A DNA stretch of 64,000 nt from Zymobacter palmae (GCF_003610015.1 NZ_AP018933.1:2018035-2082034); one strand, 5' to 3'. Shown: positions 47,857 through 57,103, numbered from the stretch's first letter. Made by a program: numbers and translations. The notes: generated by a model not told the origin, from the sequence alone.

Positions 47857-49743
47857 ATGGGTTTTCATCTCTTCCGCTCACGACACGCGTTCGAGCACGA
47901 ACACCGCTCACGCCCTTCCGCCCGCATCCGTCTAGAACGCGACGGCCATGCTCATATCCGCCGCATGGCAGCAGCCATCGAAAGTGTGCCATGGACCAAC
48001 ACCCTGCTGAGCTTGCTATGGTTTGGCGGCCCCGTCACCATCGCGGGCGCACTGGGCGGTTATTATCTTGGCTATGGGCACCTACCAACAATGGCCAACT
48101 TGATCTTCTTTTTCTTCTTTGCCGTACTGACAGGGACGTCGGGGATCATCTCCACCATTTTGAACAACTATCGCCGCGCGGGCCGCTATCGTCGCGCGGC
48201 TCAACGAATCGCCCGGGTGATGTCAGCACTGCCCGATATCATCCACGCGACGCGCAACCTGAGCGTGGAAGGTCTAGAAGGAGAAGCCCGCCAGCGTGAA
48301 GCCGCCACGCTACTGCTGCGTCGTCCTGACCTTTCCCCAGCGGGGCTAGAGCTGGCAGCACAGGAGCTGCTGGGGGATGAAACGCATGCCCGCTTGCTGG
48401 TCGATATCGACGTCTATCGACGGCAGGGGCTCTTCGCGCGTATTCAGGACCTATACGACGAACATCATGACACGCTGAGCGCTCAGCTGTCCGCGCTGGA
48501 CGAACTGGCACCCGAAGCCGCCAGCTTGTTGCGTGATCGCTTTCAGGGACGCGCCCCCCAGCTGTACGACGGTGTGCCCCGGCCACCCAACTTCATCGAG
48601 AATATTCTGGCGGCCATTGAAGAAGACGATGATCTGCTGATGACGATGAAGGACGTCGAGGCCATGCTGGTGTTGGCCTTCGAACTGATCAATGGCCGCG
48701 AGCTGCCCACGCTGATGTTCGAGTATAAAGGGCAGTGGCGACGTGCGCGTATGCTCGACACGCTGGAACGCGCACGTTCTCGCTACCGTATCGCACAGGC
48801 CACGGGGCTCTCGCGCCTGCGCACGCTATCGTCTTATCTAGCAGAGCAGGAAGATACGCTGGTTGAAGATACCCCGGTCGGGCTGCGCAGCGACGTGTTG
48901 CTGGAACGTACCCGCGAGGCCATGGACGACCTTGCCCAGCGCATCCACCAACAGGCCGATCACGTCGAAGCGCACCGGCACGATATCGAGACACACCAGC
49001 AACTGCGCACCAGCGCTCGCACGCTGTCCAATGCAATGCGTCTGTTCCGACACATGCGCCACGGCTACGAGCAGACCGGTCGCCATCATGCTCAGCTGCT
49101 ACGGCTGAGCGAACGCTGGGACAAACACAGCGAAGAAACACCACGTTTGCACCTCAAGGGAACTCGCCCGGGGCTACGCATCCGCGAAGACAGCATTGCG
49201 CTCGATGATCACGACAAGGCCACCTTTCATCGTCAGCTACTGGCCTTTCTGGATACCGATGTGCTGCCACGGCTGAACCGCGAGACACCTCGTGCGTTCA
49301 CCGCCGACACCGCCAAGCGGCTAGCGATAGAGATTGCCGTCATTCTGGAGCCGATGGTGCATCTATCACACCCCGAGGTGCAGCGTGCCATCTATGCCAC
49401 ACATGCTGCCGACTTCAGCCCCATCGAACCTCACCTGTCAGGAGCCTCTAAGGCGGCGCTCGGCGCAGCGCTGGTCAGCGAGGTACGCGATGACCTTTCC
49501 CGCAGCGCTGAATCGCTGGCCCTTGCACTGGTACGCCACTACCGTATCGAGCTGGAAGACGACACGATTGACTTCCTTCATCGGCACTATGGCGCACGCC
49601 GCAACATGCTGACACTGGTGTCGAAGCACGACGAACGCCAGCGTCGCCCCGTCAGCCTGCTGTCCCAAGGGCTGCCGTCAATCGGCCCCCCCTCTCGGTT
49701 ATGGTATCGCGCCCTAGTGCGTGCCCGGCAAGTTCTGGGATAG
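47857..49743 (+). CDS. Large membrane-anchored protein of unknown function
   Basis: 628-residue protein I do not recognise. It has two close hydrophobic segments near residues 45-95 (LSLLWFGGPVTIAGALGGYY and LIFFFFFAVLTGTSGIISTI) and a long cytosolic remainder of about 530 residues, rich in Ala, Leu, Arg and charged residues and probably largely helical. It is strongly supported as a real gene: AGGAG seven bases before ATG, gap-free reading frame, codon use like its neighbours. It contains patches of acidic residues (EEDDDLLMTMKDVEAMLVL) and many His. No catalytic motif. Located between ampG and topB on the same strand. Function unknown. Confidence 0.85.
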   Translation: MGFHLFRSRHAFEHEHRSRPSARIRLERDGHAHIRRMAAAIESVPWTNTLLSLLWFGGPVTIAGALGGYYLGYGHLPTMANLIFFFFFAVLTGTSGIISTILNNYRRAGRYRRAAQRIARVMSALPDIIHATRNLSVEGLEGEARQREAATLLLRRPDLSPAGLELAAQELLGDETHARLLVDIDVYRRQGLFARIQDLYDEHHDTLSAQLSALDELAPEAASLLRDRFQGRAPQLYDGVPRPPNFIENILAAIEEDDDLLMTMKDVEAMLVLAFELINGRELPTLMFEYKGQWRRARMLDTLERARSRYRIAQATGLSRLRTLSSYLAEQEDTLVEDTPVGLRSDVLLERTREAMDDLAQRIHQQADHVEAHRHDIETHQQLRTSARTLSNAMRLFRHMRHGYEQTGRHHAQLLRLSERWDKHSEETPRLHLKGTRPGLRIREDSIALDDHDKATFHRQLLAFLDTDVLPRLNRETPRAFTADTAKRLAIEIAVILEPMVHLSHPEVQRAIYATHAADFSPIEPHLSGASKAALGAALVSEVRDDLSRSAESLALALVRHYRIELEDDTIDFLHRHYGARRNMLTLVSKHDERQRRPVSLLSQGLPSIGPPSRLWYRALVRARQVLG

Positions 49744-50025
49744 CGCAATGCGGCAGGGTCAACAATGGAATTCACCGCCGCTATACTGTATGGATCATCA
49801 TGAGTAAGATAAGTGCATCGCTCATAGTGCTCCTCTGTCACAGCACGCCCGAAATATCGCTTAGCCGTGCGGCCCAACACGCGACACGGCAACCCAAAAA
49901 TGCCGTTATCCGCAGAATACGCGGCAACGGCCAACCCTCTTAACGGATAGCAATACTTTATCGCTCGAACCTGCGCCCCGCCTTGCCAGGAACGGCGCTA
50001 TACCGCTTGATCAAGGACACGGACG

Positions 50026-51939
50026 TTGATTCTGTACATTGCCGAAAAGCCCAGTGTTGGGCGCGCCGTTGCAGACGTACTGCCCAAGCCTCATCAGAAG
50101 GGAGACGGCTTCATCCGAGTCGCGAATGGCGACGTCGTCACGTGGTGCATCGGTCATCTGTTGGAACAGGCCGAACCAGAAGCCTATGATCCTGCTTACA
50201 AGAAGTGGAAGAAAGAACACCTTCCCATCGTGCCCACCGAATGGAAGCAGCACGTCAAAAGCCAGACGCGCAAACAGTTCAACACCGTTAAGAAACTGAT
50301 CAAGGAAGCCGATCAACTGGTCAATATGGGCGACCCCGATCGTGTCGGTCAGATTTTGGTGGACGAGGTCATCAACTACTCGGGGATCAGCAAGACCAAG
50401 CGCGAAGCCACCCTGCGTTGTCTGGTCAATGACATGAACCCGGCCGCCATCAAGAAGGCGCTCAACACACTGCGCAAGAACACTGAGTTTATTCCGCTGG
50501 CCACCTCCGCACTGGCAAGGGCAAGGGCTGACTGGCTCTACGGCATCAACATGACTCGCCTCTGCACGCTGCTGGGCCAGAGCGCCGGTTACAACGGCAT
50601 ACTGTCCATCGGGCGCGTACAGACCCCCGTGCTGGGGCTGGTCGTGCATCGAGACCGCGAAATCGAACACTTCGTCTCCAAGCCATTTTATGACGTGCTG
50701 GTCACGCTGCGCACCGCGGCGGGCGAGTCTTTCATCGCCAAATGGAAACCTAGCGCTGCCTGCCAGCCTTACATGGACGATGAAAACCGAATGCTCTCAC
50801 GAAAGCTGGCGGAGTTCGTTCTGGGCAAGGTGAAAGGCAAGGAAGGTCTTATCAAGGCCGTCAAGCGCGACAGGAAACAGCAGGCCGCACCGCTGCCTTA
50901 CAACCTATCGGCTCTTCAGATCGATGCATCGAAACGCTTCAACCTGAACGCTCAGAAAACGCTGGACATATGCCAGCAGCTCTATGAACGCCACAAGCTC
51001 ATCACCTATCCGCGTTCAGACTGTCGCTACCTGCCAAAGGATCACTACCACGAGCGCCAGACGGTCACCCAGTCGATCGCTCAAACGGCAACAACGCTGG
51101 CGAAAGCCGTGCAAAATGCCAACCTCAGCCTCAAGAGCAAGGCCTGGAACGATGCCAAGATCAGCGCGCACCATGCCATTATCCCCACGTCTCGGGCCAT
51201 GGCTGCCGAGCGACTCACTCAAGACGAAAGCAATGTCTATGCTTTGGTTGCCCGTCAGTATCTGATGCAGTTCTATCCGCCCTTCGAATATGCGGAGCAC
51301 CAGATCGACAGCGAGATAGAGGGAGGCTTATTCATCGCTCGCCAGACCTCTGTTATTGCCGAGGGATGGAAAGCTCTGCTGCCACCACAGAAGCATGCCG
51401 GACAAGGCTCGGAAGCGGGAGCACCCGCCCTGCCTGACGTGACGGCGGGCGATCCCGTGACGTGCACTGACGGTAAAGTCGATGAAAAGCAGACCACGCC
51501 CCCCAAACGCTTTACCGATGCCACCCTGCTGGCCGCTATGACGGGGATCGCACGTTTCGTATCAGACCCCGAGGTGAAAAAGGTACTCCGAGAGACCGAC
51601 GGTCTAGGCACAGAAGCCACCCGTGCAGGAATCATTGAGCTGCTGTTTAAGCGCCAGTTTCTGATCAAGAAAGGCAAGGAAATCCACTCAACGGAAATCG
51701 GCCGTCAGCTTGTCGGCAGCCTGCCAGAACGCATGGTGGCGCCCGACATGACGGCACACTGGGAGTCCCAGCTTGAAGCCATCAGTGAAAAGCAGATGCG
51801 TTACGGACAGTTTATGCAGCCGCTGACGGAAGGGCTGAATACCCTGATTGCTGAAGTCGGACACAGCAACTTCTCCGCACTGCGCGGCATGGGTAAAAAA
51901 ACCGTAAGAAAAGCTCGGAGAACCACCCGAAAGAAATGA
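50026..51939 (+). CDS. topB: DNA topoisomerase III
   Basis: Type IA topoisomerase of 637 residues. TTG start; the first residues ILYIAEKPSVGRAVADVLPK are the Toprim domain, preceded by AAGGA at 8 nt. The acidic Toprim triad follows in VNMGDPDRVGQILVDEV. The active-site tyrosine is Tyr328 in ITYPRSDCRYLP. The decatenation-loop region and gate domains follow; the C-terminus is basic (KKTVRKARRTTRKK) and lacks the zinc ribbons of topoisomerase I. Three bases after its stop codon begins a pure octamer array (51943-52053). An ATG is absent near the start, so the TTG is used. Confidence 0.96.
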   Translation: MILYIAEKPSVGRAVADVLPKPHQKGDGFIRVANGDVVTWCIGHLLEQAEPEAYDPAYKKWKKEHLPIVPTEWKQHVKSQTRKQFNTVKKLIKEADQLVNMGDPDRVGQILVDEVINYSGISKTKREATLRCLVNDMNPAAIKKALNTLRKNTEFIPLATSALARARADWLYGINMTRLCTLLGQSAGYNGILSIGRVQTPVLGLVVHRDREIEHFVSKPFYDVLVTLRTAAGESFIAKWKPSAACQPYMDDENRMLSRKLAEFVLGKVKGKEGLIKAVKRDRKQQAAPLPYNLSALQIDASKRFNLNAQKTLDICQQLYERHKLITYPRSDCRYLPKDHYHERQTVTQSIAQTATTLAKAVQNANLSLKSKAWNDAKISAHHAIIPTSRAMAAERLTQDESNVYALVARQYLMQFYPPFEYAEHQIDSEIEGGLFIARQTSVIAEGWKALLPPQKHAGQGSEAGAPALPDVTAGDPVTCTDGKVDEKQTTPPKRFTDATLLAAMTGIARFVSDPEVKKVLRETDGLGTEATRAGIIELLFKRQFLIKKGKEIHSTEIGRQLVGSLPERMVAPDMTAHWESQLEAISEKQMRYGQFMQPLTEGLNTLIAEVGHSNFSALRGMGKKTVRKARRTTRKK

Positions 51940-51942
51940 GTC

Positions 51943-52053
51943 GTTGAGCCGTTGAGCCGTTGAGCCGTTGAGCCGTTGAGCCGTTGAGCCGTTGAGCCGT
52001 TGAGCCGTTGAGCCGTTGAGCCGTTGAGCCGTTGAGCCGTTGAGCCGTTGAGC
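51943..52053. repeat. Octanucleotide array after topB (13.9 units)
   Basis: GTTGAGCC is repeated 13 times plus 7 bases without interruption (111 bp), starting 3 nt after the TGA of topB. The plus-strand frames all meet TGA within 24 nt, so it is non-coding in that direction; on the minus strand it is open in all frames but with no gene evidence. Confidence 0.97.
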
Positions 52054-52571
52054 AGGGGCATTTCATCATACAATGCCGCCCTACTGACAACAGTGTGCTT
52101 CATAAATGAAGCATGTTCGGTGCTTGACCGGGCGGCCATCGTCTATGAACGCTTCACCGTTCAGCGCCGGTATTCTTGTTGAACTCTGCGTGCTGATCGG
52201 TGGTGACGAGTGCTGCTTCCAAGGCCTATCGTCGACAGTTTTGCGCAAGCCATCATTAATTTCCCTCTCCTTTCAGTCAGCTACCGCTCCCACCGTTCAA
52301 ACCTTCGGCTTTCACCAGTACGAGACGTATCGGATTGACTGAGAACACGCCCCATTTGCACAAAGCCGCACCTCTAAAAGTTATCGATCGGGCATAGACC
52401 AATAGACAACATTCCAGCCTCATCAATAAGTTGTAATCGATCTTCTGTTATTTCCCACGAATGGTAGATTGGAAATGTGACAGAGCATGCACGATCGGAA
52501 CAACGTCGCTGACCAAGCCATCTTCCTGTGCACCTGCTCTGACCCTTATAGAATCTCCAGGAGTTCTGCTC
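52054..52571. other. 518-nt interval after the octamer array
   Basis: No convincing gene. It contains an 18-bp palindrome (52096-52113), and, in its last part, the promoter region of the LacY-type gene at 52572. No clear terminator for topB is seen beyond the repeat itself. Confidence 0.45.
52096..52113. promoter_or_regulatory. 18-bp perfect palindrome
   Basis: TGCTTCAT-AA-ATGAAGCA reads the same on both strands. It could be a regulator site, but it lies 460 bp before the next gene; a role is not shown. Confidence 0.4.
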
Positions 52572-53873
52572 ATGAAAAAGCATGTAGTTCGATACTACCT
52601 GACTTTCAGTGCCATGCTGTTGTTGTTCTACATCGCACTTGGGTCCTGTTTCGTACTGTTCCAGTCATTCTTGAGTGACGAGTTGCACCTCTCTGCGCCA
52701 CAGATCGGCACGGTCTACACCTTCATTGCCTTTGTCGCTTTGTTCTGTGCGCCGTTGTTCGGGGCATGGCAGGACATGCTGGGTAACTCCAAAAAACTGC
52801 TGGGCATCATCGGTATCGGGCTAGTCCTCTGCTTCCCCATTCTGGGCATGCTGATGGTCTACGTGTACCACCATGTAGCCTTCTTGCCTGCAGCCATCAT
52901 CGCCGGTCTCTATTTCGGGACCATGATCCAAAGCGGTGTAGGTACGGTCGAAAGCTACTGCGAACAAGCGACTCGCCACCTCGGCGCTTTCGAATATGGT
53001 CGCGCACGCTTCTGGGCGCCAATCGGCTGCGCCAGTGCCACGGCACTGAGCGGCTATCTGCTGAAGATCAACCCGTATTTCTGCTTCTGGGTCTCCAGCA
53101 TCAGCGGTGTACTGTTCCTGCTCGTGCTGTTCTCGTTCAGCGCCAAAGATCTGGAACCAGAACGCAAGGAAACTATCGCTGAAGTCGAAGCACAGGCCAC
53201 AGGTTCTTTCAAAGACACCTTCATGCTGCTGCGCAGCACCACCTTCTGGGCACTGATCTCATTTTTGTTCATTGCCACCGGTGGTTTCATGCTGTTCGAC
53301 CAGCAATTCCCTCTTTTCTATGCCTCGCTGTTCCCTGCCGACATGGCGAACGAAGGTGCACAGCGCGCCAGTATGATTTTGAGTGTTCAGATGATCGGCG
53401 AAGCCATCATGACGCTGCTGCTGCCGTCACTGGTCAACAAGATCGGCGCACGCAACGGCCTGCTGCTGGGCGGACTGGTGATGGCCCTACGCATCTTCCT
53501 GATCAGTATGACGCTTCACCTGCCGCGTGAAATTCAACCGTACTGGGCTGGCGCACTGAAACTGCTGCAAGCCGTCGAAGTGCCGATTCTGATCATCTCG
53601 ACCTTCAAATATATCTCTAGGCACTTCGCCGAACGCTTCACAGCCACGATCTACCTGCTGTCGTTCCAGTGTTCTCAGCAGGTCTCCACAATCTTCCTGT
53701 CCTCACTGCTCGGCCTCAGCTACAAAAGCTCGCTCGGCTATACCGGCACCTACACGCTGATGGCAATCGTCATTCTGGCCTTTACCATTCTGGCCACCTT
53801 CACGCTGCCACGTCGCGGGCAGTCTTCTATCGCAGGTAACGCCACGACCACGGCTGCTGCCTCACAGGCCTGA
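52572..53873 (+). CDS. LacY-family oligosaccharide:H+ symporter, copy 1
   Basis: MFS permease of 433 residues (LacY/RafB/CscB branch) with 12 membrane segments. Equivalents of LacY sites can be placed: VESYCEQATR for helix IV (LacY Glu126), FEYGRARFWAPIG for the helix V loop with Arg144, and LKLLQAVEVPILIISTFKY for helix X. In this last block LacY Lys319 and Glu325 are retained, but His322 is Gln, and the LacY Trp151 position appears to be Cys. So the coupling and sugar-stacking sites differ from LacY and the sugar is not predictable. The frame extends upstream to 52461, but ATG 52572 has AGGAG upstream. Tandem with a close paralog 282 nt downstream. Confidence 0.85.
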   Translation: MKKHVVRYYLTFSAMLLLFYIALGSCFVLFQSFLSDELHLSAPQIGTVYTFIAFVALFCAPLFGAWQDMLGNSKKLLGIIGIGLVLCFPILGMLMVYVYHHVAFLPAAIIAGLYFGTMIQSGVGTVESYCEQATRHLGAFEYGRARFWAPIGCASATALSGYLLKINPYFCFWVSSISGVLFLLVLFSFSAKDLEPERKETIAEVEAQATGSFKDTFMLLRSTTFWALISFLFIATGGFMLFDQQFPLFYASLFPADMANEGAQRASMILSVQMIGEAIMTLLLPSLVNKIGARNGLLLGGLVMALRIFLISMTLHLPREIQPYWAGALKLLQAVEVPILIISTFKYISRHFAERFTATIYLLSFQCSQQVSTIFLSSLLGLSYKSSLGYTGTYTLMAIVILAFTILATFTLPRRGQSSIAGNATTTAAASQA

Positions 53874-53907
53874 TATTCAAGCGCGTTATCATATCGAATA
53901 TCACCGT

Positions 53908-53938
53908 ATCCATTCGCTTCGGCGGATGGATGCGTTTA
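53908..53938 (+). terminator. Terminator after the first LacY-type gene
   Basis: ATCCATTCGC (53908-53917) and GCGGATGGAT (53922-53931) form a 10-bp stem with one T-G wobble and a TTCG tetraloop, then GCGTTTATT. It separates the two permease genes, which therefore seem to be separately transcribed. Confidence 0.75.
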
Positions 53939-54155
53939 TTCACATCACTCATTCGTTATTCACCGATGTGTTATATTTGCCGTAATTATCAATCGCGTGA
54001 AATTCCATGCCTTTATTTTTTACATGCACGCCGTGAATATCACTGACGCTTCTTTTCAGGCGCTAAAAGTCCCCGCTTGTAATACGGTGCCGCCCCCCTC
54101 GGCAATCGTATGACACTCGCATTTCTACCCCCGTTATAACGAAGAGCATTCCTCT

Positions 54156-55430
54156 ATGCCCACACGTGCAGTTCGATACTATCTGACGCTTAGCGCTCTC
54201 ATACTGTTGTTCTCCATATCGCTCGGTTCGAGCTTCATTATGTTTCAGTCCCTTCTGAGGATCGGAATTCAATTGGATACCGCTCAGATATCGATCATAT
54301 ATATCGCTATTGCCTTCATTGCGCTGTTTTGCGCCCCCGTTTTCGGTGTCTGGCAAGGCATGCTGGGCACATCCAGAAAGCTGCTGGCCATTATTGGCAT
54401 CGGGCTGGTACTGACCACATCAATACTCGGCGTACTTTTCGTAGTGGTTGCTAAATTCTCTTTCGTACTGGCAGTGGCAATTGCAGGCCTCTACTTCGGC
54501 ACCATCATCCAAAGCGGTGTAGGTACGGTCGAGAGCTACTGCGAGCAGGCTACACGACGTTTGGGCTATTTCGAGTACGGCCAAGTACGTTTGTGGGCGC
54601 CGCTGGGCGTATCTACTGCCACGGTCATGAGCGGCTTTTGGCTGACCGTCAATCCCTATATCTGTTTCTGGGTTTCCAGCGTTAGCGGCTTTCTATTCTT
54701 ACTTGCGCTGATGACGCTGGATACGACACCACTGGAGCGAGTCGAAGAGACATCCGCCGCACTGCTCAAGAAAAAAAGCCCGCTAGAGTATATCCGGGCA
54801 CTGGTGGGTAACTTCAAATTCTGGCGCCTAGCCAGCTATCTCTTTATCGTTAGCAGCGGTTCCATGCTGTTCGATCAGCAGTACCCGATCTTCTTTTCTA
54901 AACTGTTCGAAGTACCTGAAGTGGGTATGAAGACGGCCGGTGCAATCTTGTTCGTTCAAATGTTAATGGAAGCCGCTTGCAGCATATTCTTACCGTTCAT
55001 CATCAATAAGACGGGCGCACGTAACGGGCTCTTGATCGCTGGGGCCATCATGGGCATCCGTATTCTCACGATCAGCCTGACGGCTTATATCCCGGCAAGC
55101 TACCAAATCTATTGGGCCGGTGGGCTGAAACTGCTGCAAGCTATCGAGATTCCGCTGCTGATCCTCTCGACGTTCAAGTACATTGCTCAGCACTTTGAAG
55201 AACGCTTTACGGCCACCGTCTTTCTGATTGGCTTCCAGTGCTCGCAGCAGGTCTCCACTATCTTCCTGTCGTCGCTGATCGGGCTGAGCTACAAAACATC
55301 GCTGGGCTATACCGGCACCTATGCACTGATGGCACTTGTCATCCTTGCCCTCACGTTCTTGGCGATCTTCACTCTGCCACGCCGTACTTCTTACTCACAG
55401 GACAACGTCGAAGCGATAGCCGCATCGTAA
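54156..55430 (+). CDS. LacY-family oligosaccharide:H+ symporter, copy 2
   Basis: MFS permease of 424 residues, clear paralog of the 52572-53873 gene with the same blocks: VESYCEQATR, FEYGQVRLWAPLG and LKLLQAIEIPLLILSTFKY. Helix X again has Gln in place of LacY His322, with Lys and Glu retained. The helix V Arg144 is kept but the preceding Arg is Gln. GAAGAG is upstream of the ATG. A run of about 26 identical bases at the helix IV codons in both copies suggests recent duplication or gene conversion. Substrate unknown; a paired gene for a cytosolic glycosidase is not adjacent. Confidence 0.84.
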   Translation: MPTRAVRYYLTLSALILLFSISLGSSFIMFQSLLRIGIQLDTAQISIIYIAIAFIALFCAPVFGVWQGMLGTSRKLLAIIGIGLVLTTSILGVLFVVVAKFSFVLAVAIAGLYFGTIIQSGVGTVESYCEQATRRLGYFEYGQVRLWAPLGVSTATVMSGFWLTVNPYICFWVSSVSGFLFLLALMTLDTTPLERVEETSAALLKKKSPLEYIRALVGNFKFWRLASYLFIVSSGSMLFDQQYPIFFSKLFEVPEVGMKTAGAILFVQMLMEAACSIFLPFIINKTGARNGLLIAGAIMGIRILTISLTAYIPASYQIYWAGGLKLLQAIEIPLLILSTFKYIAQHFEERFTATVFLIGFQCSQQVSTIFLSSLIGLSYKTSLGYTGTYALMALVILALTFLAIFTLPRRTSYSQDNVEAIAAS

Positions 55431-55463
55431 GCGTCGCCGCCATATCGGTAGTTGCCACGAAGA

Positions 55464-55490
55464 GCCCGTTCCTCCGGACGGGCCTTTTCT
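55464..55490 (+). terminator. Terminator after the second LacY-type gene
   Basis: GCCCGT (55464-55469) and ACGGGC (55478-55483) with an 8-nt loop, followed by CTTTTCT. Confidence 0.7.
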
Positions 55491-55518
55491 ATACCTATAG
55501 CATTTATACCCACAAAAT

Positions 55519-55537
55519 GATAATGATTTTCATTTGC
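55519..55537. promoter_or_regulatory. Fur box upstream of the exported protein
   Basis: GATAATGATTTTCATTTGC matches 15 of the 19 positions of the Fur consensus (GATAATGATAATCATTATC), placed about 50 nt before the start codon of the 55588 gene. The surroundings are AT-rich, as expected for an iron-regulated promoter. Confidence 0.8.
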
Positions 55538-55587
55538 ATTAAACATGTTTAAGATAGCAACTCCATCCTGCCTACGGGGAGTCTGCA

Positions 55588-57018
55588 ATGCCTACGCCGT
55601 TCGTCCATCGTGCACCACTTTCGCTAGCCTCTGCGCTCATACTTGCTCTTGCGACCCAGCACGCGCAGGCCGCCATGTCTATCCAACCCGTCGTGAAGGA
55701 CATGCCTGCAACCGAAAAGCCCTATCAGCTGGTATATGTGGGAGACGATGCATCGGTACAGCCGAACCTTCGCCACTCAGTCTATGCCGCATCGTTCGGC
55801 TCGACATCAGGCAAGGCCGGGGAAGACCGCCTCAATTCGGATGACCCACAGCTGCCGCTGAGCGAGCGCTTTGCCATCGAAGGCTATGCTCGCTTCATTC
55901 AGATCAAGGACGATGGCAGCGTGACGCGCTGGGACGTCAAGGACTACCCCGCTGTGGCCAGCGCGGGAGAAAATAAACACGGCTCACCGCAGGACTTTGC
56001 CACCTTCATCCAGCACTACAATACGCCTGCCGCCAAACCACTTAGCGTGCTCAACTACCTTCAGCCGCTGCACTCTATCGACTACAACACTGGCAAGCTG
56101 ATGGGACAGCAAACCTTCATCGGTCGCTACGTGGTATGGGACATGACAAAACCGACCACCGCGCAGAGTGGATACGGCGCGCTGACAGCCGACAATGTGC
56201 GGGTCAATGCGGGATCGGTTTTCAACAACTGGAAGGAAGTGCGCGTTCGCCAAGCCAAATTCAGCAGTGATGGCGACCAAATCTATGGCGTTGTGCGATC
56301 AGAGGAGGAAGACCCCGGCAGCAAAGAATTCAAGGCAGATCTGACCTACTTCCCCACCCGTGATCTGTTCCAAAACACAGCACTTGAACGGAAGACCATC
56401 AAGAATGCTTCCAGCGGTCATGCGCTCTTCATGGCGAACAATGTCATCTACACCGGCGGACGTGACTTCCGCAAGGTTGATGAGGTCACTGGCAAGGTGA
56501 CACGCTATGCACTACCCAAAGGGATGGATTTCGGCGAAGGATCGCCCGCTTTTCTCAATATGATCGTCGATGACACACATCACCGACTGTATGCCGTCAA
56601 CAGCCGCGATATCGACCCCGAAGAAACGGGAGCCAAAAACTATCAGGAATACCTGAGCAAGTTTGCTGATTTTGCCAAGGCGCATCGCCACGGGCTGTAC
56701 GTGTTTGATATCAGACCCGATAACAGCCTTGTGCTGGCTCACTATCAACCGATGGTGCAGCCCATCGAACTGGTACTGACCCGCGATCAGAAGACCCTGT
56801 TCGTCAACGATCGCATGGCACGCACGGTCAATGCCTATGATGCCCAGTCACTGCGTCCGCAAGGTTCGGTTGAAACAACCTGCCACAACAGCAATCTGGC
56901 ACAAGGGGAAGGCAACGCGCTGTACGTGACCAGCGTATACACCTACCAGCTGCATTTGATCGGCGCTGGCAACCGTGACTGCAACAGTATCAGCAAGATT
57001 TCGTACGACCTGCAGTGA
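55588..57018 (+). CDS. Exported protein with predicted beta-propeller-like repeats, Fur box upstream
   Basis: 476-residue protein I cannot place in a named family with certainty. A signal peptide (SLASALILALATQHAQA) is predicted to be cut at HAQA-AM. The rest is periplasmic, has no lipobox and no membrane segment, and shows repeated short beta-type blocks (VDEVTGKVTRYALPKG, HHRLYAVNSRDI, GLYVFDIRPDNSLVLAHY, TRDQKTLFVNDRMARTVNAY), as in YncE-like propellers. Two Cys near the C-terminus (VETTCHNS and RDCNSIS) could form a disulfide. GGGGAG precedes ATG. Iron-regulated by the Fur box; E. coli yncE is a known iron-controlled case, which makes the comparison reasonable but not proven. Confidence 0.75.
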   Translation: MPTPFVHRAPLSLASALILALATQHAQAAMSIQPVVKDMPATEKPYQLVYVGDDASVQPNLRHSVYAASFGSTSGKAGEDRLNSDDPQLPLSERFAIEGYARFIQIKDDGSVTRWDVKDYPAVASAGENKHGSPQDFATFIQHYNTPAAKPLSVLNYLQPLHSIDYNTGKLMGQQTFIGRYVVWDMTKPTTAQSGYGALTADNVRVNAGSVFNNWKEVRVRQAKFSSDGDQIYGVVRSEEEDPGSKEFKADLTYFPTRDLFQNTALERKTIKNASSGHALFMANNVIYTGGRDFRKVDEVTGKVTRYALPKGMDFGEGSPAFLNMIVDDTHHRLYAVNSRDIDPEETGAKNYQEYLSKFADFAKAHRHGLYVFDIRPDNSLVLAHYQPMVQPIELVLTRDQKTLFVNDRMARTVNAYDAQSLRPQGSVETTCHNSNLAQGEGNALYVTSVYTYQLHLIGAGNRDCNSISKISYDLQ

Positions 57019-57048
57019 GTGATCCTCTTCTCGCACGCTAGCGAGACA

Positions 57049-57103
57049 CGCACAGGCAGCGAATGCTCTGAAAATGGGTTCGCCCTCGCCTGTGCGTTTT
57101 TTT
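57049..57103 (+). terminator. Terminator after the exported protein
   Basis: CGCACAGGC (57049-57057) and GCCTGTGCG (57088-57096) form a 9-bp stem, with an internal GCGAA/TTCGC stem, followed by seven T. Confidence 0.85.

Noticed and set aside
49782-49800. Possible LexA box near TACTGTATGG
   Set aside because: Has only one CTGT half; no matching ACAG at the right spacing.
20706-52053. Tandem arrays considered as CRISPR
   Set aside because: Units are short and contiguous, with no spacers and no cas genes.
51801-52139. Minus-strand ORF of NGSTAQRL repeats through the octamer array
   Set aside because: Open only because the octamer has no stop on that strand; no ribosome-binding site or domain.
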